Shown here piece by piece: positions 1-11,783 of a DNA stretch of 64,000 bases. This stretch comes from Anthopleura xanthogrammica (Eukaryota > Cnidaria > Anthozoa > Actiniaria > Actiniidae). Positions within the stretch are counted from its first letter, which is position 1. The number at the start of each line of letters is the position of its first letter. The notes beneath the pieces were generated by a model, which was not told the DNA's origin, did no database searches, and saw only the letters and a program-made list of their open reading frames with translations. The stretch is taken from NCBI GenBank assembly GCA_964019055.1, contig OZ025208.1, positions 64,501 to 128,500 of the forward strand, given 5' to 3'. The position numbers and the translations under genes are program-made.

Positions 1-253
1 AGCAACTTCCTTTTAGACAGTAAATGAGGCACGCCCAAGGGGTTGGTTACCCAAGCTTGTGTTGATCCCTAAAAACTGAGGTTGTTACTGGCACTGTATA
101 AAAGAGTCAAGATGGAATCTGGTCATACAATTATCCCATAACTGATTTGATATATTGATTGGAATATTTGCTACAAGCTTCTGCATGTCTTTCCATCTGG
201 AACTAAGATGGCTTCTGCTTTATGATTCCTGTGATCACTGCGGAGCATCATTG
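1..253. other. No recognisable feature
   Basis: AT-rich DNA at the window edge, immediately before a minisatellite. I see no exon, RNA gene or repeat in it. Confidence 0.5.
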
Positions 254-1049
254 TCTTGTTCTGTATCTTGTGCAATGTTCAATAGTGAGTTGTATCAGGT
301 CCATCATATTTGGATGATTGTAATATACTTGACACATTCCTGTCTTGTTCTGTATCTTGTACAATGTTCAATAGTGAGTTGCATCAGATCCATCATATTT
401 GGATGATTGTAATATGCTTAACACATTCCTGTCTTGTTCTGTATCTTGTACAATATTCAATAGTGAGTTGCATCAGGTCCATCATATTTAGATGATTCTA
501 ATATACTTGACACATTCCTGTCTTGTTCTGTATCTTGTACAATGTTCAATAGTGAGTTGCATCAGGTCCATCATATTTAGATGATTCTAATATACTTGAC
601 ACATTCCTGTCTTGTTCTGTATCTTGTACAATATTCAATAGTGAGTTGCATCAGGTCCATCATATTTAGATGATTCTAATATACTTGACACATTCCTGTC
701 TTGTTCTGTATCTTGTACAATGTTCAGTAGTGAGTTGCATCAGGTCCATCATATTTAGATGATTCTAATATACTTGACACATTCCTGTCTTGTTCTGTGT
801 CTTGTACAATGTTCAATAGTGAGTTGCATCAGATCCATCATATTTAGATGATTCTAATATACTTGACACATTCCTGTCTTGTTCTGTATCTTGTACAATG
901 TTCAATAGTGAGTTGCATCAGGTCCATCATATTTAGATGATTCTAATATACTTGACACATTCCTGTCTTGTTCTGTATCTTGTACAATGTTCAATAGTGA
1001 GTTGCATCAGGTCCATCATATTTGGATGATTCTAATATACTTGACACAT
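254..1049. repeat. Minisatellite, 89-bp unit, about 9 copies
   Basis: The phrase acacattcctgtcttgttct recurs at 332, 421 and 510 and onward at exact 89-base spacing to about 1,049. Copies differ by scattered single substitutions, such as g/a in tttggatg versus tttagatg, and not by length. Short open frames inside it are artefacts of the repeat. Confidence 0.95.
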
Positions 1050-1449
1050 GCTGAAGATGCTTTACAGATTGATGTATTGTTTTTTTGTACAGTCTGATAT
1101 TCACTGCTATTGACAGAGTTGTGTTGAAGATATTGATAAATCATCATGTATTTCATGTGTTACTTTCTTTTTCTGCACTCTGTAATCTTCAATAGCTAAT
1201 GATATCAAGTACACTATTTCTGTGTGATGATTGGCTTCATTATTCATACCTCAGGGTATATTTTCATGTATGAAAGTTTATTTTTTAGTTAATCATCATC
1301 TTTGCTACATCAGGTTTGAGTACACTAGTATGGTCATTTAGAGAATTTATTTAGAAATTGGCATATATTTAAATTAAATTTAAAGGTTTAATTGCATTCA
1401 AAATTTATGAAATACATTTTATAAGTATTATACAATATTATGATGCAGT
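1050..1449. other. AT-rich spacer, nothing recognised
   Basis: Unique-looking AT-rich sequence between two minisatellites. No splice-flanked open segment or inverted repeat was seen. Confidence 0.5.
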
Positions 1450-1918
1450 CATTAACATCATCCAATGTCCAACACTACAGGTACCACAATCATATCAGTC
1501 CAACCATAACCAGTCTTGTATACAGTACATCATTAACATCATCCAATGTCCAACACTACAGGTACCACAATCACATCAGTCCAACCATAACCAGTCTTGT
1601 ATACAGTACATCATTAACATCATCCAATGTCCAACACTACAGGTACCACAATCATATCAGTCCAACCATAACCAGTCTTGTATACAGTACATCATTAACA
1701 TCATCCAATGTCCAACACTACAGGTACTACAATCACATCAGTCCAACCATAACCAGTCTTGTATACAGTACATCATTAACATCATCCAATGTCCAACACT
1801 ACAGGTACTACAATCACATCAGTCCAACCATAACCAGTCTTGTATACAGTACATCATTGACATCATCCAATGTTCAACACTACAGGTACTACAATCATAT
1901 CAGTCCAACCATAACCAG
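1450..1918. repeat. Minisatellite, 81-bp unit, about 6 copies
   Basis: A unit beginning attaacatcatccaatgtcc repeats every 81 bases. Because 81 is a multiple of three, one frame stays open across the array (27-residue repeat). No splice or start context supports translation, so I treat it as noncoding. Confidence 0.95.
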
Positions 1919-2495
1919 AAGACTCTTTAGTTGTCCTTGTCAGCTTTAGAAGACTCTTTAGTCGTCCTTGTCAGCTTTAAAAGACTCTCTAGTCGTCCTT
2001 GCCAGCTTTAGAAGACTCTTTAGTGGTCCTTGTCAGCTTTAGAAGACTCTCTAGTCATCCTTGTCAGCTTTAGAAGACTCTTTAGTCATCCTTGTCAGCT
2101 TTAGAAGACTCTTTAGTGGTCCTTGTCAGCTTTAGAAGAATCTTTAGTCATCCTTGTCAGCTTTATAAGACTCTTTAGTCGTCCTTGTCAGCTTTAGAAG
2201 ACTCTTTAGTCATCCTTGTCAGCTTTAGAAGACTCTTTAGTCATCCTTGTCAGCTTTAGAAGACTCTTTAGTCATCCTTGTCAGCTTTAGAAGACTCTTT
2301 AGTCATCCTTGTCAGCTTTAGAAGACTCTTTAGTCGTCCTTGTCAGCTTTAGAAGACTCTTTAGTCATCCTTGTCAGCTTTAAAAGACTCTCTAGTCATC
2401 CTTGTCAGCTTTAGAAGACTCTTTAGTCGTCCTTGTCAGCTTTAGTAGACTCTTTAGTCGTCCTTGTCAGCTTTAGAAGACTCTTTAGTCGTCCT
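1916..2495. repeat. Minisatellite, 31-bp unit, about 18-19 copies
   Basis: The unit agaagactctttagtc plus atccttgtcagcttt repeats head to tail and directly follows the 81-bp array. Copies vary mainly at catcc/cgtcc/ggtcc and at tttag/tctag. Confidence 0.95.
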
Positions 2496-3400
2496 TGGTG
2501 GCTCAATTAAACATTCCACAATCCAACTCATTGGCATCTACCAGAGCTTCTGGTTCTTCTGTGTTGTCACTGACAATGCTATTGGCAGTTCAGACAGGAG
2601 CCATGTAAGCCACAATGGCAGCTGTACAGGCCTCAACTGTAGTGAATTTCATCTCCTCCGTGGCAATTCCAGCTGCTTCTGGCACTGTGGCCCAGCTGGA
2701 TCTCCAACTGCATGCTACAAGTTTCTGCACCTGGTGACCTTCATGACTAGCTCTGGCCCTTTGGGCAGCACTTCACTAGCCATGCTTGACTAACCACTTG
2801 TCGTGTGACCTGGTTTTTCTCCAATCCCTTATAAGCTGGTACAGCAAATTATTGATTTATTTTGGAGTCTCCATCAAAATGTTTAATTCTCTCCTCTTGT
2901 AGATTAGCTATCAGTAATATTTGTAACTTGAGAGCATCATAATTTGATCTCATTGCATCAGAGTTTCCCTTGTGCTTGATAGTGCTCACACTGTTGTTTT
3001 ATATTGTTTTTTCTGTAGTTCTTAAAGTGCTTAGTCGTTAGATTTAAAGTTATGGCAGTCCTGGAAGGTCATAGAGGCAAATGGATTGATTATGCTGTCC
3101 TGGAAGTAGGTATTCCACAAGATCAACTTGCCACCAATCCTGACATGGATCCTACCACAAGTTCTAATGACATGGCCCAACAGCAAATGCTAGTACCACG
3201 TTCAACTGACCATATACTTGTAGCATTGAGGACTGCAAAAAGCTGAAAACGAGTGCCTCCAAAAAGGATCTGACCTCTGGATCTTGAAAACGAATTGGTG
3301 GAATTACAGATTTCCAATACCTCACTAAAGAAAGGTCTTGAGGAGCAGCCTCCCCTGCCACATTACTGAAGAGAGTAAACATTAGAGTGAAAAATGTATG
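2496..3400. other. Unassigned higher-GC block, possible decayed exons
   Basis: This block is less AT-rich than its surroundings and has short open segments on both strands: 2,496-2,793 on +, and 3,164-3,382 on -, followed by continuous in-frame sequence. I recognise no family and see no convincing pair of splice sites. It may be relics of a gene or a transposon ORF. A function is not proposed. Confidence 0.15.
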
Positions 3401-3706
3401 CTCATCTCATGCTGTATTTCATCACAAGTGGAAGAGAAGGACCACAGTTTGGATAAAAATATATAATAATATATTATAAATATATTAAATCTTACTCAGT
3501 ATGCCTCTTTCAACAGAGTGCTGTTACTAGGCACATGACACAAATTTGCATTCTTTATTTAACTATGCAAATAGTTCTAGCTTTCTTTATAAATGGTTAT
3601 CATCTTTCTCAGTTATGGCTACTAAACTCCATTTTATTGCATTTATTATTCATAGATATGAAGTATATTGATGTGAATTTTATGTTTAATTTATTATTTT
3701 TATCAA
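3401..3706. other. AT-rich spacer
   Basis: No feature recognised. Confidence 0.4.
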
Positions 3707-4023
3707 TTTACAGCGCAACGCGCCTTACCGTAGCCACCCAACAAACTTTTTTACAAGTTAGCCAATTAGAAAGCGAGAATCTGTAAATTTTGCACGTGAA
3801 CTTGCTTTGTTGTTACTGCAAATATTTGAACTTCGGAGCAAGAACTTGAAGAAAACGCTTCAAAATCTCTATTTCTAAAACCAGTTTTGCTCTTTTGGCT
3901 TGCTAACACTTAATACTTTCGTAGGCAGTCTTTTTCATGTGGAAATTCTTTGCAAGAAGTGATTTATCGTACTTGTATGAAACTTTGGCAGAGTGGCCAT
4001 GGTAAGGCACGTTGCGCTGTAAA
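3707..4023. mobile_element. MITE-like element, about 317 bp, with about 30-bp terminal inverted repeats
   Basis: The left end tttacagcgcaacgcgcctt (from 3,707) is matched by the reverse complement of the right end (to 4,023). There are two mismatches over about 28 bases, and the match extends into ccgtagccac / catggccac. The interior is AT-rich and has no transposase frame, so it is a non-autonomous element. I could not identify a clear target-site duplication. Confidence 0.75.
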
Positions 4024-4155
4024 CTTAGACAAAAGCTAATTTTAACTTAACAAATTTTATTTGTGTTGTAATGACTTTAATGTCTAATTCTTATGACCAA
4101 AAGTTTTATTTCAAATCTTCATCATTTTAGGCCTGTTTACCATACTTTTGAACAC

Positions 4156-4373
4156 TTATAACAGGGTGGTACAGGGAAGGTCTGCAACACATTTCACAGG
4201 GACGCACCCAGGATTTTCTTCAGGGAGGAGTGTTGTATTGGAAGAACACTTGCATGAGAAAAACACAAAACAAAAAAAAACAATACCATCCAAGAAAGAG
4301 ATCTGGATCCCCCCTGTATCAGACACTTGTTTTAGCCTGAATCATGCATAACTCCTGTACCACCCTGTTATAA
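4156..4373. mobile_element. MITE-like element flanked by TTATAA, TIR CAGGGTGGTACAGG
   Basis: ttataacagggtggtacagg at 4,156 is inverted at 4,352-4,373 (cctgtaccaccctgttataa). TTATAA lies on both sides of the CAGGGTGG ends. It could be a 6-bp target duplication or the outermost part of the TIR, because the motif is self-complementary. The interior of about 175 bp has no coding capacity. Confidence 0.75.
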
Positions 4374-5369
4374 CATAAAACACCTACAGTTGTAATAGGG
4401 TACTGGCAAATAGCAGGCATTTAATATTGCATTCTTCATTTACCTCATTTTATTTTACAGTTATCAGCTACTCATCCTGTATTTATTGCATCTAAAAGTT
4501 TACTAGCAATAGCCAAGCTGATGCTACTGAGCTGCACAACATATGAGATTTTTTTCTAACAGTAATACTATTTGACTGTTTCTGCTATTGAACCATCGAG
4601 TACATCCATACTAAAGTAATCCAGTAAAACAGGGACGAACATTGGACAATATATATACAAACATTAACTGGAACCTATTAGCTATCTTGTGATGATATCT
4701 TACACGTATCAATTACTCACCTGTATCCTGTATTGATTGAATCTAGACGTACACCAGAGGTAAGTATTTCACTGTAGACAGCAGAGCTTTCAATAATATT
4801 TGGAGTAGACGGTCAATCCAAAAAAGTAGGGGTCCGTATCCCCCAAGGGGCCGTAACTTTATTTGGCAATGAATTAATTTTTTGTCAAAATAGCCGGCAG
4901 TTTAAGGTGAAGTATCCGGCGATAAACCGCCGGTAGCCGCCTTTTATTGAAAGCTCTGAGACAGGTGTTAGTATATGACAGTTGAGCATAATGTGAGCAA
5001 TTACTATATGCGATATCAACCACAGATGGGTTGGTAATCTACAAATAAAGCATGCTGCAACAGTATTGTGGATCTTGATATCATAAATGCCAATTGTTAT
5101 CAAATAATGTCATTTTGATTGATATCCAAAAAGAGTCTTATCACCCCTTGGAGTTAGTTCTGAGCAGAGAGTTGACTGTGATAATACTTATATCTAATTA
5201 AACCCAGTTGTCTTGTAACATTGCAGTTGAGTGTATTGAGTGTAGCTTCACAAGATTTCAACTCTAATTTGAAACAAAAACTGTTACATCAGAATTCAAG
5301 CCCAAAATTTGTACAAGTGTATTACCGGTAATTAGCTTCTCCAATTAGATTTACTGTTGTATTTTGCTT
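4374..5369. other. Intergenic, no gene recognised
   Basis: Mixed AT-rich sequence. Short palindromic phrases occur around 4,893-4,945 (ccggcagtttaa … ccggcgataaaccgccgg), but no full element can be delimited. Confidence 0.3.
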
Positions 5370-6098
5370 TTAGGCCAAGAGAATGACAGTCATAGATTTG
5401 TTTCAACATCATGATGCTCTGAACACTACCACCTAAAATTTTCATTATTTGCTAAAAAAAAAAATTCCAAATCATCCACACCAGTATTAAAGGATTATCT
5501 TTTTGTGGTTTAACCTGACGCAGTGGCATTTCCACCAGTGGGGAAATGCACTAGCTCAGAAGTCTTGTAATATACATGTATATCAATAAACTCTCTACCA
5601 GATCTGGTTCTTTCGTTGATTTTCAGCAAGTTAAGTGTTTTTGACAAGATTTTCAAAGCAAGTATTGTTTGCAATGATTGATAATTGGTTAAAGAGTTTG
5701 GAAAATTGTTGATTTCAACTAGCAGAGGAAGTCAATGCAAAAATCTTCAACACTTTTGTATTTCCTGATACCAGAAAAATACTCCTTAATGAATGATGCT
5801 ATTTGAAGTGGGAAGAACTGTTTGTTATTTTAAAGTGATGCAAAAAGCTAGAAGATTTGGCATTATCTTGGATTGGTAAGGAAGCTGTATTAGCAATTGA
5901 GTTTTTGGAATGAAAAATTTAATCACTTAAGATATCTTGACTTGAGTCATTGTAAGATTAACCGACTTACTGTAAAAAATTATTGCATAAACTTGCCAAT
6001 TTTTATCAGTGCTTCTAATATATAAGCCAATAAAGACCTTATGGTCTTTTCAATATTGTTCTGATGCAAATCTATGACTTTCATTCTCTTTGCCTTAG
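5370..6098. mobile_element. Non-autonomous TIR element, about 730 bp
   Basis: aggccaagagaatgacagtc (5,372) and its continuation catagatttg are repeated in inverted orientation at 6,067-6,097 as caaatctatgactttcattctc. The arms are about 30 bp with three mismatches. The interior is AT-rich and no transposase was found. Confidence 0.6.
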
Positions 6099-7900
6099 TC
6101 ATGTGCTGTACACATTTAGTGTTTACACACTATTATTGTTGCTTATCTGTAGTTGGCTTCTATAAACAAGTATTATGCTCTTGACTGTTGTTTAAGTGTG
6201 AGACCAAATCAATCAGTGTATAACCATTTTCAAAAGGTTTTCACAATACAAAAATAGAGGTGATAGATGTAACAATATTTTCATTCTATAAAAACTTCAC
6301 AAGTTCTTAAACAATAATCATGGAAACCCAGCAACATTTTAATGCACAATAAAATCACTTTGTTGGTTCATTCTGGTTTTCCTCACTCCATAAAAATCAA
6401 CTTCTAATTTCCAACTCTATCATGGAACGAGAGCCTCAGGTTCATTAACGACTGTCTTGTAAAAACTAGCGCTACGTGCTATGTGCTACGCACTTGTGGT
6501 ATTAAGGAACTTTCATCAAATAGGCATGGTATTTTTCATTAATTCTTCTTGAACATTGGTATTTCCTATACAAATAACTCTTTCATGGAAACCTTAGCAC
6601 TAAATCTTATCATAAATTACAGTAATGATAAATTTGTAATGCCAAAACTTTTCTTGTACTGGAAACTTGTACTCTTATGCTAACTGTATCAACCCTTTGA
6701 CTCCTGGAGATTTTTGAGGTTTTTCAGTGTTTTTCTGGACCTAAACGTTCTCCTAGCCCTAACAAAACCATATTTGGAGTTTAGAAATAAAAATGGAAGG
6801 AAAAAACGATGCAATGAAAAAGCGTGATTTTTGGCTTTGTGAAATGACATCAAAAGCAGTGGTTTTTGGTTTTCCAAAAATGTTTAAAGTTTTCATCGTT
6901 ATAATTTTGGACATTTCTGCAGATTTTTTGATTTTAAAAGTCGTTCTGTTCCTATGCTGACTGTATTAATCCAGTAAGAAAAGTTTATAGGAACTACATT
7001 GTATGAGTCCCAGAAAACAAATTGAAAAATGTCTCAAAAGCAAAAATTGCTATTACCTGTACATGTACATGGCCAAAAATAATGATTCCCCATAAAAATA
7101 AGAATGACTTATGATAATCGTTGGATAAATAAAGAATGATGAATCTCAAAAAAAATTCCTCATCAAAGTTTTCTGACTTCTTTGTTATTGTTTGACTCTT
7201 GCACCTCAAAGATTAGAAAAAATAATTTGAATGATAAAACAATTATTGAACTTGGTTATGGTAAAATATCGAGATTTGTTAGTGGCGAGCAAGCAATTAT
7301 TTGCCGATGCCGAAAATGAATGTCAAAAAAATTCCTCATCAAAGTTTTCAAAACTCCTTTTCAGGTTATCTCTCATGATGTACACAGAAATATTTCAGAA
7401 ATCGACTAGCATTTTTGTATTGTTACTGTTTGTGATCCATGTTATCTTGCATGCATACAGATATTACACACTCCTAATGTATTAGGAAATACACATTACT
7501 CACAAAACCAAGAATGTATATCAGTTAGAATTGTCTTCCACTTGTATTATTTATCCTAAAAAAAAACAGAAAAATATTACAAACTATAACTTACAAGACC
7601 CTGGTGGCAGGGTTGACTGGGATACCTTGACTGGGTGGGACCAGGGGCAGGGGTCCTAGGGTGCCCTTGAACCCAGCCTTTATAGAAAAGGAGTGATCAA
7701 TAAAATAATAATTTGGCTGGAATCTTTCCTAATTTTCGAAAGACAGTGATAAACCAGTGAAAGCCATTTTGGAAAAAAACAATTCAAAAATTCAATCATC
7801 AAAAATACCCATTTTGAAGTCTAACTTCCACTTCTTTCCAATTCCAGTCAGAGTTTTACCAGACGCGTAATTAAGTCAGAGACAATGAGCAATGACTATT
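6099..7900. other. Intergenic repeat-rich DNA, no gene recognised
   Basis: Contains a direct repeat of aaaaattcctcatcaaagtt near 7,150 and 7,330. Two related phrases around ctgtatcaaccctt and ctgactgtattaatcc (6,685 and 6,957) may bracket a small dispersed repeat. No exon was supported. Confidence 0.3.
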
Positions 7901-8130
7901 TTTTAGAAATCTTGGTTTGATTAGAATTATCCTTGTTAATGAATAAATTAAAAATTCTGACTCGGCTCACTCTTGAATTACAGCAGTCAATGAAATAGAG
8001 CATGAATAGACATTAATTTATGTCACATGATAAGCTAGCTCCACCCTCTCTTAATTACTTGGCAACTTGGAATCAAAAATCAGTAAAAACAAAAGCATTT
8101 TTAGACTTTGATACCACAGGTATCCCAGTA
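7900..8130 (+). repeat. Dispersed repeat, second copy inverted at 62,960-63,350
   Basis: Shared words in order are ttgaattacagcagtcaatg, aaatagagcatg, tagacattaattt and taccacaggtatcccagtaa. The same words occur reverse-complemented near 63,340 down to 62,975. Spacing and identity differ, so the copies are old. No coding content is visible, and it is probably a DNA-transposon or SINE family. Confidence 0.7.
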
Positions 8131-8640
8131 ATAACAAGGAATTTTTCCGAAAGGATTTCAATAAAAGAAAATTTAGCTGGCTGGCCTCAATGTTAATAAA
8201 CTGGGTTTTTTTTTAACTCCATCAAAATAATTCATTAGGTTTGCGTAGACGTTTGAGTACTGTGTTTAGTTCTGTCAAGGGGAGGGGGAGGGACAAAATA
8301 TTGAATCCAAATTCAACAGTCTTTTGGAGTAATTAAAATGATGTGAGACGTTAGGAAAGACAAGAGAAAGTTAACTTACAATGTAATAACGTAGTTTCAT
8401 AGATTATAATCTCCAGTGTAGTATTCCAGCAGCCAAGAAGATCTTCAGCAAAAGAACACACGTGTGAACAAGTCTCCATGAGTGAAAAATGTCAGTGGAA
8501 AAATACACTAAAAATAAAGAGAAAATTCAGAATTAAGACACTCCAGGAGCACCAAAACCACTTAAGGACAAATTCTAACTGCTTCTTTCATGTTTTCCAA
8601 CATTTCTTACCGTTCAAACAGCGATATTTTCTTCTCATTC
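8131..8640. other. No recognisable feature
   Basis: AT-rich sequence with a short G-rich tract at 8,280-8,292. No feature supported. Confidence 0.4.
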
Positions 8641-9030
8641 AAATCCTTACACATCCGCCATGTTTGTGTAGCTCAGTCAATCGAAAGATGGTGGATCACG
8701 TGATAGTCTAGCCACCACACCAGGTGTCCGGAGCACGCACGAACCGTCCAATCACAGCACGCTTCGATGCTTAGTCAAGCGGCCCTTGCTTCCCAATACA
8801 AAAACACACGTTTCAAAGAATTTAGAGAAAAAAAGTTGAAGTATACGTGTTGTTTAATAAACTAAAGTAAATCTTTGCGATCCATCTCCTTAAATTCTGT
8901 GAGATATATGACTTTTAAGACTCGGGCGAGGGCCGCTTGAATTTTAAACAATTCTTTTCGCGCTTAGTTTTTCTGGCAGTACATCCGCCATGTTTGTCTT
9001 GTATATACTGGCCAAAAGGCATTATGGGAA
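8641..9030 (-). promoter_or_regulatory. Promoter-like segment with two minus-strand ATGGCGGATG starts
   Basis: tacatccgccatgtttgt occurs near 8,648 and 8,978. On the minus strand both read acaaacATGGCGGATG, a strong animal start context. The second is followed upstream by tcccataatgc (minus strand, about 9,020), which resembles the ZNF143/Staf core. The frames close after 4 and 15 codons and I found no donor that rescues them. I read this as a possible relic or noncoding first exon. Confidence 0.25.
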
Positions 9031-9524
9031 AACGTGGGTCAGCACAGGGAGCCCAAATAATAAATATATGGTAGCTGAGTAAACATCAAATATTAGTACA
9101 CAAATATATAATTATCTGCATTTTTGAGCTTCGAACACAATATGCCGGCCCCATAATGCCATTATTAGCGAGCCATGCTACCTCACTATCTGAGCGTTCG
9201 CGTCCTGTTTTAGAGCTGTTTCATCTAATTCAAAATTTTACTGAAGGTCTCGCATTTTGGCGTCCATCAAGCAAAAGCTTAAAACATGGCAACCTGGAGT
9301 TGTTTGTCTCGAAAAAAGACCCTGAAAAATGTTATATTTATTGTGTCGCACGGTTTTTGTTCAGATGAAGTACCTGCGTCACCCTTAAATTTCAGCTGCA
9401 GGTCTGGGTTTGGGGAGAGTGAGTCTCACTCATATATCCGCTACCCCTCCCCGCCCGTGACCGTATCTATGGCAACCACTTTCATAGCCAGGGACAGTGG
9501 AACACATTTTTAAGTGTATGTGTG

Positions 9525-10091
9525 AGGTTATCGTGGAAGCGCTAGAAGCCAAATTGAGTCAAATTAAGGAAGGAAACTACCGCCCAAACGCGAGGTGCTT
9601 GGCCAGGTCCGTAGTGCTGGAAGGAAAGGACCAATGAAGGCGGCTCCCAAGGTACAAGTGGTGGACGAAGAGTGATCGGGAAATTGGAGATTAACAGCTG
9701 ATCTGCAAAATGCTTTGACTTTTCCCTTAGCCACCACACAACGACTGGATATCGTGATTTGGAATGAAGATAGAAAAAGAGTTATAATGTTAGAATTGAC
9801 AGTGCCATGGGAAGAGAACCTTGCGGATGCAAAGGACAGGAAAGACAAACGTTATGATCAGTTGGTTGAGGCGTGCATAGAGAGAGGATGGAATGCCACT
9901 TCATGGCAGTGGGGTGCCACGGCTATGTCAGCCGTGAGTTGGCGTAGCTGTTACGCGTTCGCTTTTGATTTTCACCCATGGAGGTAAAGAGAAGTGTGAC
10001 TGATCTTCAAGAAACAGTTGAGAAAGTCTCTTTGTTCATAAGGAGCCTCCCATCTGGAGGGGTTCCGCCACTACAAACAGTAGAGGAGTAG
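9525..10091 (+). pseudogene. Decayed C-terminal part of a retroelement-associated ORF
   Basis: From 9,715 the frame reads RLDIVIWNEDRKRVIMLELT and continues with PWEEN, ERKxxKY-like and GW motifs. This is the nuclease-like block I know from many uncharacterised cnidarian and fish proteins carried with reverse-transcriptase genes. After a frameshift near 9,900-9,978 the family's last segment follows (VTDLQETVEKVSLFIRSLP) with its own stop at 10,089. Upstream, two stop codons and frame changes interrupt the preceding conserved segment (GDWRLTADLQNALTFP). The frame is broken in at least three places, so it cannot be functional. The family assignment is from memory of the sequence pattern. Confidence 0.6.
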
Positions 10092-10694
10092 GGGCCAAAA
10101 CTGGTTGCGGTTCCTCCTGATGGCCCCAATTATTGCTGGTGGATCCGACCATGGAGCTTCTGGGATTATGCAGCTCTATTCTCAAAATATTGATTGACAA
10201 GGACATTAAAGCTGTCCAATTGAATCCATTATAGACTCCTAAAAATGAGGTGGAGGGTTAGGAAACGCCGAAAGCACTATAAGTCTCTATCGAGCGACTA
10301 TTGTTTTGATATTTTCATATGCTTGAATAATGTAGCTTCAGCGGATTATATTTTACCTGTGCTGTTCCTGGACTCCTTGAGATATCTATCAGTATTGCTC
10401 AAGGGTTTTTCTCTAAAAAGAAATTCTTGTTTAAAAATTGAATAAATTTTGAATAAATTTTGGTTTGTGAACTCCACGAAGACTGCATCTTGTTTACCAA
10501 AGGTGCAAATGTGCAACAAGGCGGTAAGCGCGCGTTTCCCAGTTCAACTCATTAATATTAAAATATGCTAATTTTCAAATAAAGTTCGTTCGGAATTTTT
10601 GCATCTGTATTATTAACAAGAAATTATATGGGTGGGTTTTCAAAGAGTTCAAAATTGCATGACCCACTTGTGCAAATTTATTCCAAATTGCACT
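10092..10694. other. Junction DNA next to the retrotransposon
   Basis: Contains ttgaataaattt duplicated in tandem near 10,436-10,460. A repeat-like segment from about 10,625 (agttcaaaattgcatgaccc) abuts the truncated end of the retrotransposon and may be a separate small insertion. Confidence 0.3.
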
Positions 10695-11783
10695 CTAAAC
10701 CATATGATTCCCTCTCAATGAGCGTAGTGAAGACTTGCCCCCTTCAAAAGAAACAAAAAAGGTTCTACTTTCTAGATATGACTGAAACCATTTCAGTGCT
10801 GAGCCTCCAATCCCAAAAACAGTTTTAAGTCTATTTAACAGGATTCCATGATTTACAGTATCGAAGGCTGCTGACAGGTCAAGTAAGATAAGAAAGACAG
10901 CTCTGTGTTCATCAATAGAACGCAGTATATCATTATGAACTTTAATGAGAGCTGTTTCAACACTGTGGTATTTCTTGTATGCAGATTGCAAAGGTTGATA
11001 AAGATCATTATTCTCAAGGTGCTCAACCAATTGCAGAGCAACCACTTTTTCAATGGCCTTACTGAGAAACTCTAAGTTTGAAATAGGACGAAAGCTAGTG
11101 AATTCATCAGTAGGCATGCTCTGTTTTTTAAGAAGTGGCTTTATAACCGATGACTTAAAAGTAGCAGGAAATTCACCAGTTTCCAAAGAGAGATTAACAA
11201 CTTTCGTAATAACTGGAAGCAAACAATTAATGGACATTTTTAAAACCTTAGCAGGGACTGGATCGAACTCGCAAGATTTACATGCAATAGGAGTGATCAT
11301 CTTCAAAAGGGTTTCAGGGGACACTTTAGCAAAAGACATAAGACAAGTGTTTACATTCATTGGTTTATCTTTAGTAGCACAACAAGGATCAGTTTGAAAG
11401 CCGTTCTGAATGCTACTAATCTTGTCAATAAAAAAGTCAGCAAAAGAACTAGCAAGTTGATTTGAAGAAGGAGCAGGAGGATAGCTCAATTCAGCATTCT
11501 TAAAAGTCATTTTTTCAAATGAAGAAAATAGAACGTTTTGGTCAGACTGGTGCTCATTTATCAGGTTAGAAAAATAATTAGATTTAGATGATTTAATTAG
11601 ATTCTTAACAGTATTGCGTTGAGCAACAAAAAGATCCCTATCCACTGTGAGACGAGTAATGCGCCATCTTTTCTCTAAGTTTCTTCTCTTCTTAATCTCA
11701 GCCTTAATCTCAGGTGAGTACCAGGGAGAGAAAGGACGAAGAGTGACAATACGTTCCTTCAGTGGAGCATGAGAATCAAGAAT
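10695..11783 (-). pseudogene. Reverse transcriptase domain, truncated before motif C
   Basis: The open frame contains the linker before the domain (WYSPEIKAEIKKRR), the FRPISNLEFLSKAIEKV fingers motif, QSAYKKYHSVETAL, and motif A LLDLSAAFDTVNH with its catalytic Asp. It stops after SFEGGKSSLRSLRG, where the family continues with the GVPQGSVLGP motif and the YxDD motif. Those are absent, so polymerase activity is impossible. The first codons (ILDSHAPLKERIV) directly continue the endonuclease-side reading once the inserted element is removed. Confidence 0.85.
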
